A stretch of DNA of 64,000 nt from Aminobacter aminovorans (GTDB lineage Bacteria > Pseudomonadota > Alphaproteobacteria > Rhizobiales > Rhizobiaceae), in assembly GCF_900445235.1 (NCBI RefSeq), contig NZ_UFSM01000001.1, forward strand, positions 1,172,501-1,236,500, in the 5' to 3' direction. A model generated the notes under the pieces. That model was not told the DNA's origin and searched no databases. It saw only the letters and a program-made list of their open reading frames with translations. Positions within the stretch are counted from its first letter, which is position 1. Each line of letters starts with the position of its first letter. The position numbers were made by a program, and so were the translations under genes. Of this stretch, positions 53,136 to 63,202 are shown piece after piece.

Positions 53136-54005
53136 ATGTATATGGATCGGGCAGGCCTGGCCGGAGAGCAGATGATGCTGAGGGCGGCGGCGCGCGCACC
53201 CTATCTCGAGCGTGGCGAGGAACTCGAGCTGGCGATCCGCTGGAAAGAGCGGCACGATCAGGACGCGCTCAACCAGATCACCACCGCCCATATGCGCCTC
53301 GTCATCGCCATGGCGGTCAAGTTCCGGCGCTACGGACTGCCGATGGGCGACCTCATCCAGGAAGGCCATGTCGGGCTGCTCGAAGCGGCGGCACGCTTCG
53401 ACCCGGAGCGCGAGGTCCGCTTCTCGACCTACGCCACATGGTGGATCCGCGCCTCGATGCAGGACTATATCCTGCGCAACTGGTCGATCGTCCGTGGCGG
53501 CACGAGTTCGGCGCAGAAATCCCTGTTCTTCAACCTGCGGCGCATGCGCGCCCGGCTCGCCCAGGGCGGCGACCCGCTCGGAGGCACCGCCGCCTATCAG
53601 GAAATATCGGTAGCCCTTGGCGTGTCGGAAGCCGACGTTGCGCTGATGGACATGCGTTTGTCGGTGCCCGACACCTCGCTCAATGCGCCGCTCAGCGACG
53701 ATGGCGATTCGGGCGAACGGATGGATCTGCTGGTTTCGGACGATCCCTTGCCGGACGAACTGGTTGGCGAGGCGATCGACATCGAGCGCCGCTCGGGGTG
53801 GCTGCATGACGCGCTCTCCGTGCTCAATGCGAGGGAACTGCAGATCATCGAAGAACGTCGGCTCACGGAGGAGGGTGCTACGCTGGAAGAGCTTGGCACC
53901 TCGCTCGGCATCTCCAAGGAACGGGTCCGCCAGATCGAGACCCGCGCCATGGAAAAGCTGAAATCCGCCCTGGAGCGCAAAAACCCGGCATTTCAGATCG
54001 CCTGA
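53136..54005 (+). CDS. rpoH2: RNA polymerase sigma factor RpoH (RpoH2 type)
   Basis: Encodes 289 aa. Region 2 has AHMRLVIAMAVKFRRYGLPM and the -10 contact FSTYATWWIRASMQDYILRN. The RpoH-specific box is AQKSLFFNLRRMRAR (about residues 125-139). Region 4 carries LTEEGATLEELGTSLGISKE and the recognition helix RVRQIETRAMEKLK. It directs heat- and stress-response transcription. The second-copy (RpoH2) call rests on the EcfG promoter and on gene order with the M48 protease and carD group, as in S. meliloti. The start at 53136 follows AAGGGG. Confidence 0.93.
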   Translation: MYMDRAGLAGEQMMLRAAARAPYLERGEELELAIRWKERHDQDALNQITTAHMRLVIAMAVKFRRYGLPMGDLIQEGHVGLLEAAARFDPEREVRFSTYATWWIRASMQDYILRNWSIVRGGTSSAQKSLFFNLRRMRARLAQGGDPLGGTAAYQEISVALGVSEADVALMDMRLSVPDTSLNAPLSDDGDSGERMDLLVSDDPLPDELVGEAIDIERRSGWLHDALSVLNARELQIIEERRLTEEGATLEELGTSLGISKERVRQIETRAMEKLKSALERKNPAFQIA

Positions 54006-54071
54006 GCGCGCGACCTCTTGGATCCGCCCATCGGGTTTTCGGACAGTCGGACCGATTATCAGGCCGATGCG

Positions 54072-55556
54072 CTACCTGTCGGTGACGATTTTGACCTTGT
54101 CGCCGGCGGAGACCGACGCACCGGGCGCCAGGGCGTTCAAAACCCTGAACAGATCGAGCTTACGGTCGACGCCGACCATGCTGGCGGCAAGCGAGCCCAT
54201 GTTCTGGCCGGGCTGGACGGTAACGACGCGGATGCGCAACGGCTTGAGGCCGGCTTTCTCCGCTGCCGTCATGACCCGGAAGCTGGAGCTGACCGATCGC
54301 GCAATGGTGTCGAGGGTGGTGCTGGCCGTCGGTGCGGCGGTCAGCAGGCGGTAGACCTGCGCGCCATTGCGGATCACGACGATGTCGAACTGCCAGCCTT
54401 CGGCGCTGGCGCGGGCGAAGGCGGCCTCGTTGCCGTTGATCGTTTCCGCGCGCACGCTCGACGGGTCGAGACCGGCGACCCAGCCGCTCTTGACGTAGTC
54501 GACCAGCGGCAGCTTGGCGTCGATCGCCACGCCATCGAAGCGGATCGCCGTATTGTCGGGGCCGGTCGCTGTGACGGCGGCGGCTGTGTTGTCGATGACG
54601 AAACCCTGCGGCACGGCAAACGAGATGCCGAGCTTGGGGTGCATGAAGGTCGTGCCGCGCACATAACCCTCGTCGGGCGTGTCGCCGAACAGCAGACCAT
54701 CGATGCCGGCTAGAAAGGAGTCGCGGTCGCGGCGGCCTATGCCGGGCGCGCCGAACTGCCGGGCGTGACGCTGGGCAAGGTCGATACGCTGTGGCGCGTT
54801 GGGGTGGCTCGCCAGGAAGTCGAGGCTGGCGTCGGTGGCACCGCTGACGGCGCGTAGGTCGGAGTAGGCGGCCATCGACTGCAGGAAGCGCCCTGCGGCA
54901 AACGGATCGTAGCCGGCCTGGCCGCTCATCTTGATGCCGATGCCGTCGGCTTCCAGCTCCTGGTTGCGCGAGAACTGGGCGAGCCGGAGCTTGCCGCGGA
55001 TCAGCGCTGCCTTGGCGGTCGGGCTTTCGCCAAGCACGTCGGTGACGACCTTGGTCGCCAACACTTCCTCGGCTTCCTTCTGCTGGCGCTGGATGCCGTG
55101 GTTGGCTGTGACGTGACCCATCTCATGCGAGATGACGGCAGCCAGCTCGGCCGAATCATTGGCTAGCGCGAGCAAGCCGCGCGTGACGTAGAGATAGCCG
55201 CCCGGCAGTGCGAAGGCGTTGACGTTGGGCGAATTCAGGATGGTGATACGGTAGGTCTGGTTCGGATTGCTCGACACGGTGGTCAGGCTGCCGACCACCT
55301 TGGCGACCATGCGCTCAAGCTTGGGATCCGAATACTCGCCGCCATAGGTTGCCAGGATGCGCGGATGCTGCGCCTTGGCGATCTCGGCAAGCTTGTCGTT
55401 GCGCGTGACATTGTCGACGGTCACCGGATTGTTGGACGGCTGGAACCCTGACTCGCGTACATCCGAAGGGTTGAGTATCTGGCAACCCGAGACAAGCGCC
55501 GACAGCGCGACGGCGACCATCAGGCGCGCATAGCGGGGCGTTCTCGTCTGGATCAA
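54072..55556 (-). CDS. M48-family metalloprotease lipoprotein with LysM-like end
   Basis: Encodes 494 aa from a TTG at 55556, chosen because it gives a proper lipoprotein signal: basic TRTPRYAR, hydrophobic core and lipobox LVSGC (Cys25). An ATG at 55520 would leave a signal with no charge. The peptidase domain has the zinc motif HEMGH in ELAAVISHEMGHVTANHGIQ and the downstream Glu in NQELEADGIGIKM. The last 55 residues (VVTVQPGQNMGSLAASMVGV onward) resemble a LysM module. It is probably an outer-membrane quality-control protease like BepA. It is convergent with rpoH2. Confidence 0.88.
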   Translation of the reverse strand: MIQTRTPRYARLMVAVALSALVSGCQILNPSDVRESGFQPSNNPVTVDNVTRNDKLAEIAKAQHPRILATYGGEYSDPKLERMVAKVVGSLTTVSSNPNQTYRITILNSPNVNAFALPGGYLYVTRGLLALANDSAELAAVISHEMGHVTANHGIQRQQKEAEEVLATKVVTDVLGESPTAKAALIRGKLRLAQFSRNQELEADGIGIKMSGQAGYDPFAAGRFLQSMAAYSDLRAVSGATDASLDFLASHPNAPQRIDLAQRHARQFGAPGIGRRDRDSFLAGIDGLLFGDTPDEGYVRGTTFMHPKLGISFAVPQGFVIDNTAAAVTATGPDNTAIRFDGVAIDAKLPLVDYVKSGWVAGLDPSSVRAETINGNEAAFARASAEGWQFDIVVIRNGAQVYRLLTAAPTASTTLDTIARSVSSSFRVMTAAEKAGLKPLRIRVVTVQPGQNMGSLAASMVGVDRKLDLFRVLNALAPGASVSAGDKVKIVTDR

Positions 55557-55758
55557 CGTGTCGCGGCAGGTGGGCAGAGCTCGCGTCCTTTCAAAGTCCT
55601 CAGGCGGCCAAATTTCCCAAGCGTCATGCAAAGCAGAAGCGGGCCCGACAAGACGGACGTAGCCACACTCGGCTTGCCGACACAATAAGGCCGTAACCGC
55701 CAATGTGGCGATTTGGCTGTAAATTATGTCCGCTTCCGGGCAACCCGGCGTGATCGCG

Positions 55759-56484
55759 TCATCGCCGTTCACCGCCGATATAGTGTCTGAACGCTTCAGG
55801 TCCAGCATCCATAAAGAAATCCGCAGTCTTTCCGGCCGCCGCAACAGTGCCAGCCTCGACGAAAACCATGTTTTTGGCCAGTTTTCGGGCATCTTCGGGC
55901 TGGTGTGTCACGAAAAGCACGGTCATGCCGCGTTCTGCATGAAGGCCTGCCACGAGATCCAGCATGTTCTCGCGCAATGCTGGTCCAAGCGAGGCAAAGG
56001 GTTCATCCAGCAGCAGAATCGGCCGGTCGCGCACCAGCACGCGTGCCAGCGCCACGCGCTGGCGCTCGCCGCCCGACAATTCGCGCGGCAGGCGCTGCTC
56101 CATGCCGGCGAGGCCAACGCGTGCCAGCGCCGTCGCCACGTCCTGCCTGTCCCCCGCACTCAGCCGCAACGCCTGCGAGCGCCCAAGCCCGACATTCTTC
56201 TCGACGTCGAGATGGGCGAAAAGGTTGTTTTCCTGGAACACCATCGACACCGGCCGGTCGGCCGGCAGCGCTTTTGTCACGTCCATATCGCCGATCCACA
56301 CGCGGCCCTCGCGGGGCGTTTCGAAACCGGCGACGAGGTTGAGCAAGGTCGACTTGCCGGCACCGCTCGGTCCCATGATCGCGGTGATCTCGCCCGCGGC
56401 AAAGGCCACGTCGAAGCGCACCATGGTGTCGCTGTAGCTGAACACCACATGATCGAGGCGCACCGCGGCACTGGTCGAGGTCAT
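55759..56484 (-). CDS. thiQ: Thiamine ABC transporter ATPase ThiQ
   Basis: Encodes 241 aa. Walker A is [10 protein letters not shown], the signature [15 protein letters not shown], Walker [14 protein letters not shown] and the H-loop VTHQPEDA. ThiQ-like features include the short length and [20 protein letters not shown]. It powers thiamine/TPP uptake with ThiP and ThiB. The start at 56484 overlaps the thiP stop by four bases. It is the last gene of the riboswitch-controlled operon. Confidence 0.93.
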   Translation of the reverse strand: MTSTSAAVRLDHVVFSYSDTMVRFDVAFAAGEITAIMGPSGAGKSTLLNLVAGFETPREGRVWIGDMDVTKALPADRPVSMVFQENNLFAHLDVEKNVGLGRSQALRLSAGDRQDVATALARVGLAGMEQRLPRELSGGERQRVALARVLVRDRPILLLDEPFASLGPALRENMLDLVAGLHAERGMTVLFVTHQPEDARKLAKNMVFVEAGTVAAAGKTADFFMDAGPEAFRHYIGGERR

Positions 56485-58097
56485 TTCGAAGTCTCCCTGC
56501 CGAGATGGTCGGCGAGCATCGTCAGCGCCAGGCACAACAGCCCGAGCATCAGCGCAAGTCCCGCCGCATCGTCGGTGCGGTAGCTGCCCATGCGGGCCAG
56601 CAGAAGGTAAGGCAAGGTCTGCACAGCGTCGCTGCCGAACAGCGCAATGACGCCCAGATCGCCGAGCGACAGCGCCATGGCAAAGGCGAATGCGGTGGCG
56701 AGCGGGCGCCTGAGCACCGGCCAGTCAATCAGCCGAAGCCTGTTCCAGCCCGAAATGCCGAGCTGGGCGCACAGCCTTTCGTGGCGTTCGCTGGCCGCAT
56801 CATAGGCGGGACGGACGGCGCGGACGGCAAAGGGCATTGCCATGACGGCGTTGACGGTGACGACCATGAATGGCGCGAGCGCAAAAACGTCGACCGACTG
56901 CCGCACCAGTACGAACCAGCCGGCGCCGATGACGATCGGCGGCACCACCAGAACGAAGCCGGCCCCGGTGTCGGTGAAGCGTTCGAGCAACGTCTTTTCG
57001 CCGCCCGTCCTGCTGCCGGCCAGTGCCCGCCGCGCCATGACGAGGGACAGGGCAAGCATGGCCGCGAGTGTCGCCGACAGCGTGGCAAGCACGATGCTGG
57101 TCAGTGTCGCGCGTTGCACCGAAGCTTCGCCTGCCAGCCGGCCGAGATCGGCTTCAAGCCCTGAGGCGATCGTCGCAAGCAGGGGGCCGCCGACGAAGAC
57201 GAGTGCGGCAAGGATGGCGGTGGTGTTGAATGCCTTCTCACCCACTCTCGCCCTGATGTAGTTGCGCTGCGCCACCGGCAGGTTGGCATCGCCCGTCGTG
57301 TTGGCCCCCAGCCGCATCAGCGCCAGCACCACGACTGCGGTGAGCGCTATCTGCAGCAGGGTCAGGGCGACGGCACGCGCGGGGTCGAAGTCGAAGCGCA
57401 GCGCCTGATAGATCGCAACTTCCAGGGTCGTTGCAGCCGGCCCGCCGCCGAGCGTCAGCACGATGGTGAAGGAGGTGATGCAGAGCATGAACACCAGTCC
57501 TGATATTCCGGGCAGGGCCGCCTGAATTGCCGGCCATTCGATCAGGCGGAAGCTCGACCGCGCGCCCATGCCGAGCTGGCTTGCCAGTCGCCATTGGTCT
57601 GCCGGCACCGTCTGCAGTGCCTCCAGTACCAGCCGGGTCGCCAGTGGCAGGTTGAAGAAGACATGGGCAACGAGAATGCCCGACAGGCCGTAGATGCCGG
57701 GCCAGGTGCCGCCGGTCAGCGCTGCAAGCGGCTTGGCGAAATAGCCGGCACGGCCGTAGAGCGACAGGATTCCAAGTGCTGCGACGATCGCCGGCAAAGC
57801 CAGCGGCACGGCAAACAGGCGCAGGATCAGGGCCCGACCGGCAAAGGCGGGATGCCGCGACAGGGCACGGGCGACAAAGATGGCCGGACCCACCGACAGC
57901 AGCGTCGACAGCAGCGCCTGCCACAGCGTGAAACGGGCGATACGGAAGAGATAGGCATCGAATGCGTTGGCAGCACCTTGCGGGTTGCGCGCGGCCTCGA
58001 TGCCGAGGCCGGCGAACGCGCCACCGATCAGGATGCCGATGGCCGCCAGCGCGATGACGCCTGAGGTGATGCGGGGGTCGGAGGTGCGAGCGCGCAT
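56481..58097 (-). CDS. thiP: Thiamine ABC transporter permease ThiP
   Basis: Encodes 538 aa with about 12 membrane helices in two related halves, each with a binding-protein-dependent transport motif: [20 protein letters not shown] in the first half and [20 protein letters not shown] in the second. This duplicated layout is that of ThiP. It is the membrane channel for thiamine and its phosphates. The thiB gene lies 251 bp upstream, separated by a large inverted repeat. thiQ overlaps its 3' end. Confidence 0.93.
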   Translation of the reverse strand: MRARTSDPRITSGVIALAAIGILIGGAFAGLGIEAARNPQGAANAFDAYLFRIARFTLWQALLSTLLSVGPAIFVARALSRHPAFAGRALILRLFAVPLALPAIVAALGILSLYGRAGYFAKPLAALTGGTWPGIYGLSGILVAHVFFNLPLATRLVLEALQTVPADQWRLASQLGMGARSSFRLIEWPAIQAALPGISGLVFMLCITSFTIVLTLGGGPAATTLEVAIYQALRFDFDPARAVALTLLQIALTAVVVLALMRLGANTTGDANLPVAQRNYIRARVGEKAFNTTAILAALVFVGGPLLATIASGLEADLGRLAGEASVQRATLTSIVLATLSATLAAMLALSLVMARRALAGSRTGGEKTLLERFTDTGAGFVLVVPPIVIGAGWFVLVRQSVDVFALAPFMVVTVNAVMAMPFAVRAVRPAYDAASERHERLCAQLGISGWNRLRLIDWPVLRRPLATAFAFAMALSLGDLGVIALFGSDAVQTLPYLLLARMGSYRTDDAAGLALMLGLLCLALTMLADHLGRETSK

Positions 58098-58150
58098 GCT
58101 GGGCTAGGCGCGTTTGGAGCGTGCGCGACGCAGAACGGCTACGTTGTACT

Positions 58151-58319
58151 CTACGTTGCCCCCCTCTGCCCTGCCGGACATCTCCCCCACAAAGGGGGAG
58201 ATTAGCTGCTTTGCCGTTGCCGCCTCTTCCGTCGTCGTCGCGATTGGCAAAGGCCGCGCAACTGCCAATCTCCCCCCTTGTGGGGGAGATGTCCGGCAGG
58301 ACAGAGGGGGGCAACGTAG
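58151..58319. repeat. Near-perfect 53-bp inverted repeat inside the thi operon
   Basis: The left arm (58151-58203) and right arm (58267-58319) are complementary over 53 bases with two mismatches, around a 63-base spacer. Each arm starts at the outside with CTACGTTGCCCCCCTCTG-type sequence and contains CTGCCGGACATCTCCCCCAC. Similar CCCCTCTG...CTCCCCCAC intergenic elements are common in rhizobia. It lies between thiB and thiP, so the operon transcript would carry a stem of about 53 bp. Confidence 0.9.
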
Positions 58320-58348
58320 GGTGGTCACGTTCGAGGCCTTTCGAAGTC

Positions 58349-59353
58349 TTACTTGCTCATCACGCCGAGCCACTCGTCGACCCAGGCCTTGCGGTTGGCA
58401 GCTACCTCGTCGGCGCTGAAGATCAGCGTTTTCGTAGGCTTCACCAGCTTGTCGAAGGCCGGGTTGAGCGGCTTGTCTGTCTTGCCGGCAGGCAGCATCC
58501 AGTTGGTTTCCGGCACCGCGTCCTGGAAGCCGGGGCTGGTCATGAAGGCCATGAACTTCTCGGCCAGCGGGTTCTTGGCGCCCGTCGTGGTGATTCCGGC
58601 GACCTCGATCTGCAGGTAGTGGCCTTCCTCGAACGACGCTGCCTGGTAACGTTCGGTGTTCTCGGCAACCATGTGGTAGGCCGGCGAGGTGGTGTAGGAC
58701 AGCACCATCGGCGCCTCGCCCTTGGTGAACAGGCCATAGGCCTCGCTCCAGCCCGGCGTCACGGTCAGCACGCGGTCCTTGAGCTTGGCCCAGGCTTCCG
58801 GGGCCTTGTCGCCGTAGACCGACTTTACCCAGAGCAGCAGGCCGAGGCCAGGCGTCGAGGTGCGCGGATCCTGAATCGCGATCTTCTCTTCCGGATTGCC
58901 CTCGACAAGTTCCTTCAGGCTCTTGGGCGGGTTCTTCAGCTTCTCGGTGTCGTAAACGACGGCGAAGTAGCCGTAGTCATAAGGAACGAAGGTGTCGTCC
59001 TTCCAGTCGCCCGGAACCTTGACGTCGGCGCCGGCAGCACCGTGCGGCACGAACAGGCCCGTGGCTTTGGCCTCGGCGGTCAGGTTGGTGTCGAGGCCGA
59101 GCACGATGTCGGCCTTGGTCGCAGCACCTTCGAGCTTGACGCGGTTGAGCAGCGCCACGCCGTCGGCAACCGAGACGAAGTCGACCGTGCAGGCACAATC
59201 GGCCTCAAACGCCTTCTTGACCTGCGGGCCAGGACCCCATTCGGAGGTGAAGCTTTCATAGGTGTAGACGGTGAGTCTGCCTTCGGCCGCGGCCGGGAAA
59301 GCAACAGTGGCCAGCGCCAGGGCGGAAGTCATGGATAAGATCAGCGAGCGCAT
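58349..59353 (-). CDS. thiB: Thiamine-binding periplasmic protein ThiB
   Basis: Encodes 334 aa. The signal peptide ([20 protein letters not shown]) is cleaved near residue 22. The mature protein starts [20 protein letters not shown], the ThiB hallmark. Later features include [33 protein letters not shown] and [20 protein letters not shown]. It captures thiamine and TPP for ThiPQ. AGGAGG lies before the ATG at 59353. It is the first gene after the TPP riboswitch. Confidence 0.95.
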   Translation of the reverse strand: MRSLILSMTSALALATVAFPAAAEGRLTVYTYESFTSEWGPGPQVKKAFEADCACTVDFVSVADGVALLNRVKLEGAATKADIVLGLDTNLTAEAKATGLFVPHGAAGADVKVPGDWKDDTFVPYDYGYFAVVYDTEKLKNPPKSLKELVEGNPEEKIAIQDPRTSTPGLGLLLWVKSVYGDKAPEAWAKLKDRVLTVTPGWSEAYGLFTKGEAPMVLSYTTSPAYHMVAENTERYQAASFEEGHYLQIEVAGITTTGAKNPLAEKFMAFMTSPGFQDAVPETNWMLPAGKTDKPLNPAFDKLVKPTKTLIFSADEVAANRKAWVDEWLGVMSK

Positions 59354-59407
59354 CGGCGCCTCCTTCATTGGTGTTGAAAGGGAATTTGAAGCGCCGGGCG
59401 TCCGAAG

Positions 59408-59516
59408 CATCTAATCCCTCCGCCGGTACAAACCGGATCAGGTTCAGCGGGTTGGCCGGGACGGTTCCCTATGCCTCTCAGCCGGCACGCAATCGCGCGA
59501 CCGGCACCCCGTTAGA
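59408..59516 (-). ncRNA. TPP riboswitch (thi-box)
   Basis: On the minus strand the conserved elements occur in order: GGGGTGCC (59510-59503), GCTGAGAGG (59482-59474), then ACCCGCTGAACCTGATCCGG and GCGGAGGGA near 59418. This is the standard thiamine pyrophosphate aptamer. It lies 55 bp before thiB, so it very likely shuts off thiBPQ when TPP is plentiful, probably by masking the AGGAGG ribosome site of thiB. Confidence 0.95.
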
Positions 59517-59625
59517 GCGGCTCAACAAATAGGCCCGCGCTTCAGGCCGCGCAAGCGGTAGTTTGCCGGCCACCAACCATGCCGCGGCCTTCCGTTTCGG
59601 CTGCCGGGCTGGTAATGCGCATGCC

Positions 59626-60270
59626 ATGACCCGGTTCACCATACTTCTCGGCGGCGAGCTTTTCCGCACCTCGCGCCTCGACCGCCAGGTCGCGGACAGC
59701 CGCATCATTGCGGCCGACGCCGGCATCCGCCATGCGACCACGCTCGGGCTGACGCCGGAACTGTGGCTTGGCGACTTCGATTCCGTGCCATCGGATCTCG
59801 ACCCGCGCTTCGCAGGTCTGCCCCGCGAAACCTTCCCAGCCGAAAAAGACAGGACCGACGGAGAGCTTGCCATCGATGCCGCGCTGAAGCTCGGTGCGAC
59901 GTCCCTGGTGCTTGTAGGCGCCTTCGGCGGTGCGCGGGCCGACCACGCCTTTCTTCATTTCGCACTGGCGCTCAGGTTGGCTGAAGGTGGCATGGATGTA
60001 CTGCTGACCAGCGGGCGCCAGGAGGCCCTGCCGCTTCTGCCCGGCACGGCATCCTTCGACTATGAAGACGGCATGCTGTTTTCCGTGCTCGCCTTCTCCG
60101 AGCTGACCGGGCTTTCAGAACAGGGCGCCAAATGGCCGCTCGACAATGTCGACGTGCCGTTCGGCTCGTCGCTTACCCTCTCCAATGAAGTGCGGGGTTC
60201 ATTGCGGATTTCGCTCGGCAGCGGTCGTGCGCTGCTTCTCGCTCATCCCTTTCCTGCCTCGGATTTCTGA
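59626..60270 (+). CDS. thiN: Thiamine diphosphokinase
   Basis: Encodes 214 aa. The family motifs are FTILLGGELFRTSRLDRQVA, IAADAGIRHATTLGLTPELW with GDFDSVPSD, and the aspartate/lysine loop PAEKDRTDGELAIDAAL. GAFGGARADHAFLHFALAL follows. It transfers diphosphate from ATP to thiamine, making TPP, the riboswitch ligand. It is divergent from thiBPQ. The ATG at 59626 is chosen because the family starts there and upstream codons are unlike it. The ABC-F gene starts 3 bp after its stop. Confidence 0.93.
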   Translation: MTRFTILLGGELFRTSRLDRQVADSRIIAADAGIRHATTLGLTPELWLGDFDSVPSDLDPRFAGLPRETFPAEKDRTDGELAIDAALKLGATSLVLVGAFGGARADHAFLHFALALRLAEGGMDVLLTSGRQEALPLLPGTASFDYEDGMLFSVLAFSELTGLSEQGAKWPLDNVDVPFGSSLTLSNEVRGSLRISLGSGRALLLAHPFPASDF

Positions 60271-60273
60271 AAC

Positions 60274-62088
60274 ATGGCGCCACCGCTTCTCAATCTCGAC
60301 GGCATCCGTCTGACCTTTGGCGGCACGCCGCTGCTCGACGGCGCGGCACTGACTGCCGCCGCCGGCGACAAGATCGCGCTCGTCGGCCGCAACGGCTCGG
60401 GCAAATCGACGCTGCTCAAGATTGCCGCCGGCATGATCGAGCCGCAGGACGGCGTGGTGTTCCGCCAGCCCTCGGCGACGATCCGCTACTTGCCGCAGAT
60501 GCCTGACATGGATGGCTTCGCCTCGGTGCGCGCCTATGTCGAAGCCGGACTCGGGCCTGCCGACGATCCGCATCGCGCCACCTATCTGCTCGACCATCTC
60601 GGCCTGACCGGCGAGGAGTCTCCGGCTGACCTGTCCGGCGGCGAGGCGCGCCGCGCAGCACTTGCCCGCGTCATGGCGCCCGAGCCCGACATCCTGCTGC
60701 TCGACGAGCCGACCAACCATCTCGACCTTGCAGTCATCGAGTGGCTGGAAGAAGAACTCATCCGCACCTCGTCGGCGCTGATCCTGATTTCGCACGACCG
60801 CCGCTTCCTCGAGCGCGTCAGCCGCAACACCGTCTGGCTCGACCGGGGCCAGACGCGCCGGCTCGACCGTGGTTTTGCCCATTTCGAGGAGTGGCGCGAC
60901 CAGATCCTCGAGGAAGAGGAGCGTGAGCAGCACAAGCTCGGTCGCCAGATCGTGCGCGAGGAGCACTGGCTGCGCTATGGCGTTACGGCACGGCGCAAGC
61001 GCAACATGCGCCGGCTCGGCGAGTTGCAGACGATGCGCCAGACGTTCCGTAGCCATCGCGGCGCCGAGGGCGTGGCAACCATGGTTGCAAGCGAGGCGGC
61101 GGAATCCGGCAAGCTCATCATCGAAGCCAAGAACATCGACAAGAGCTTTGGCGACCTGACCGTCGTCAAGGGCTTCTCGACGCGTATCCAGCGCGGCGAT
61201 CGTGTTGGTCTCGTTGGCCCCAACGGTGCCGGCAAGACGACCTTGCTCAAGATGCTGACCGGCGAGATGGAGCCGGACGCCGGCAGCGTGCGGCTTGGCG
61301 TCAATCTGGAAATCGCCACCCTCGACCAGAAGCGTGAGGCTGTCGATCCGAACGAGACGCTGTCGAGCTACCTGACAGATGGCCGTGGTGAAAACCTCGT
61401 CATCAACGGCGAGCAGCGCCACGTCGTGTCCTACATGAAGGACTTCCTGTTCAAGCCCGAGCAAGCCCGCACGCCGGTGCGCGAGCTCTCGGGTGGTGAA
61501 CGCGCCCGGCTGATCCTGGCGCGCGTGCTTGCCCGTCCGGCCAACCTGCTGGTGCTCGACGAGCCGACCAACGATCTCGACATGGAGACGCTGGAACTGC
61601 TGCAGGAACTGGTCGCTGGCTTTGCCGGCACCGTCATCCTCGTCAGCCACGACCGCGATTTTCTCGACCGCACCGTCACCAGCATCATCGCGCCCGACGG
61701 CGAGGGCCGCTGGATCGAGTATGCCGGCGGCTACGCTGACATGCTGGCCCAGCGCGGCGGCACCAAGCTCGACGACCGCAAGTCACGCAAGGCGGCCAAT
61801 GGCCAGGCCTCAGCTGGCCGCAACGAAGCTGAAGCGCCTAAGGCCGCGTCGAAGAAACTGTCGTTCAAGCAGAAGTTCGCGCTCGAAAGCCTGCCCAAGA
61901 AGATGGAGGCGGTGACCGCTTCGATCTCGCGGCTGGAAAACCAGATCGCCGATCCGGCCTTCTACGAACGCGACCCGCATGGCTTCCAGAAGACCATCGC
62001 CGCCCTCGACAAGGAGCGCGCGACGCTGACTGCGCTTGAAGAGGAGTGGCTGGAGCTGGAGATGCTGCGCGAGGAGCTGGAAGGATAG
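60274..62088 (+). CDS. ABC-F family ATPase (Uup-like)
   Basis: Encodes 604 aa with two ABC cassettes and no membrane helix. Walker A motifs are GRNGSGKST (about residues 38-46) and GPNGAGKTT (about 320-328), signatures LSGGEARRAALARVM and LSGGERARLILARVL, and Walker B motifs LLLDEPTNHLD and LVLDEPTNDLD. A helical linker between cassettes and a coiled-coil C-terminal domain (about 535-604, SISRLENQIADPAFYERDPH) place it nearest Uup. ABC-F proteins act on ribosomes, and Uup-like ones also affect DNA stability. It may be co-transcribed with thiN. Confidence 0.93.
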   Translation: MAPPLLNLDGIRLTFGGTPLLDGAALTAAAGDKIALVGRNGSGKSTLLKIAAGMIEPQDGVVFRQPSATIRYLPQMPDMDGFASVRAYVEAGLGPADDPHRATYLLDHLGLTGEESPADLSGGEARRAALARVMAPEPDILLLDEPTNHLDLAVIEWLEEELIRTSSALILISHDRRFLERVSRNTVWLDRGQTRRLDRGFAHFEEWRDQILEEEEREQHKLGRQIVREEHWLRYGVTARRKRNMRRLGELQTMRQTFRSHRGAEGVATMVASEAAESGKLIIEAKNIDKSFGDLTVVKGFSTRIQRGDRVGLVGPNGAGKTTLLKMLTGEMEPDAGSVRLGVNLEIATLDQKREAVDPNETLSSYLTDGRGENLVINGEQRHVVSYMKDFLFKPEQARTPVRELSGGERARLILARVLARPANLLVLDEPTNDLDMETLELLQELVAGFAGTVILVSHDRDFLDRTVTSIIAPDGEGRWIEYAGGYADMLAQRGGTKLDDRKSRKAANGQASAGRNEAEAPKAASKKLSFKQKFALESLPKKMEAVTASISRLENQIADPAFYERDPHGFQKTIAALDKERATLTALEEEWLELEMLREELEG

Positions 62089-62095
62089 CCAGGGC

Positions 62096-63034
62096 CTAAA
62101 GACAGGCCTCGCAGATCGCCGCGATATGGCGGTGATCGGTGCCGCAGCAGCCGCCAAGAACCTTTATCTGGCCGAAGCTGTCCCGGATGGCGCGGTAGCG
62201 GCGGGCAAGATCGGCGGAATCGCCAGGATCAAGCTCAGTCGCCGCATCAAGTTCGGCGTGGCTCTTTGCCGACGCATTCGCACGCACGCCACCAAGACGG
62301 TGACCCCAGTTGCCAGCTTCGGCCAGTACGCCTTCGAAATGGCTGGGATGGGCGCAGTTGATCATGAAGTAGGCGGGCGCGCCGTCCGTCTCGTCATCGA
62401 CGATCTCGATCGCCTCCGCCAAGCTCTCGCCCGACGGCAATCGCCCGTCAGTCTCGACGGTAAAAGAAATCACCGATGGCAGGCCCGCGCCCATGGCGGC
62501 GCAGGCGATGCCGACTGCTTCCTGCGGGTAATTCATGGTCACGGCGCTGATCATATCGGCGCCGGCGTCGCGGAACGCGATGATCTGATCGCTGTGATAG
62601 TCTGCGGCTTCGACAGGCGTCATCATCAAGTCGGGACGGTAGCCGTCGCCGCGCGGCCCGACCACGCCATTGACCAGGACGGTCATCCCGCGGCCAACAT
62701 AGGCCGCTCGCAGCGCCTGCGCCTGAGCGACAGCGCGACGGTTGAGCTCAGAGAGTGCTGCACGGGAATAACCGAGCCTTTCGCCCCAGTCGGGGTTGGC
62801 GCGCCATGTCGGAGTGTCCAAGACGAAACTCAGGCCGTGTCGTTCGGCGATTTCAAGATAGCGCTGGAAATAGCTGTCGAGCCTGTCGCGCCCGGTTGCA
62901 TCGAGAAGCAGCGGAAATGCCGCGAAGCACGGCAGGTCGATCCCTTCCAGGAAGACCAACGTCGTCTCAAGGCCTCCATCGGTGAGGGCGATGGAGGCGC
63001 CGAGATGCGGGAGTTCTATCGTCGCAGGGCACAT
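62096..63034 (-). CDS. Homocysteine S-methyltransferase family protein
   Basis: Encodes 312 aa, a single homocysteine S-methyltransferase barrel. The zinc-binding cysteines are in FMINCAHPSHF and VLGGCCGTDHRHI. The N-terminal TDGGLETTLVFLEGIDLP is also typical. It probably moves a methyl group from S-methylmethionine or a betaine to homocysteine. The donor cannot be fixed from sequence, and a cobalamin domain is absent. It is convergent with the ABC-F gene. The start at 63034 has only a weak ribosome site. Confidence 0.9.
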   Translation of the reverse strand: MCPATIELPHLGASIALTDGGLETTLVFLEGIDLPCFAAFPLLLDATGRDRLDSYFQRYLEIAERHGLSFVLDTPTWRANPDWGERLGYSRAALSELNRRAVAQAQALRAAYVGRGMTVLVNGVVGPRGDGYRPDLMMTPVEAADYHSDQIIAFRDAGADMISAVTMNYPQEAVGIACAAMGAGLPSVISFTVETDGRLPSGESLAEAIEIVDDETDGAPAYFMINCAHPSHFEGVLAEAGNWGHRLGGVRANASAKSHAELDAATELDPGDSADLARRYRAIRDSFGQIKVLGGCCGTDHRHIAAICEACL

Positions 63035-63202
63035 GACGCCCCCCAGAGGGATCTGGCTTGATGTCGGCTACATCCGCCAGGACACGCTGTTAAACGAGAC
63101 CTTCAGATTAACATCTTAATTTAGCATCAGCTACTCTAAGCTGCCGACAGTCGGATTAAGCTGACGCGAACAGTCGCCCGCGCCGGCCAACCGAATTTCC
63201 GC

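Noticed and set aside
58151..58319. Insertion sequence or MITE with terminal repeats and target duplication
   Set aside because: The arms make up most of the element, there is no transposase, and I could not identify a flanking target duplication. It is listed as an inverted repeat only.
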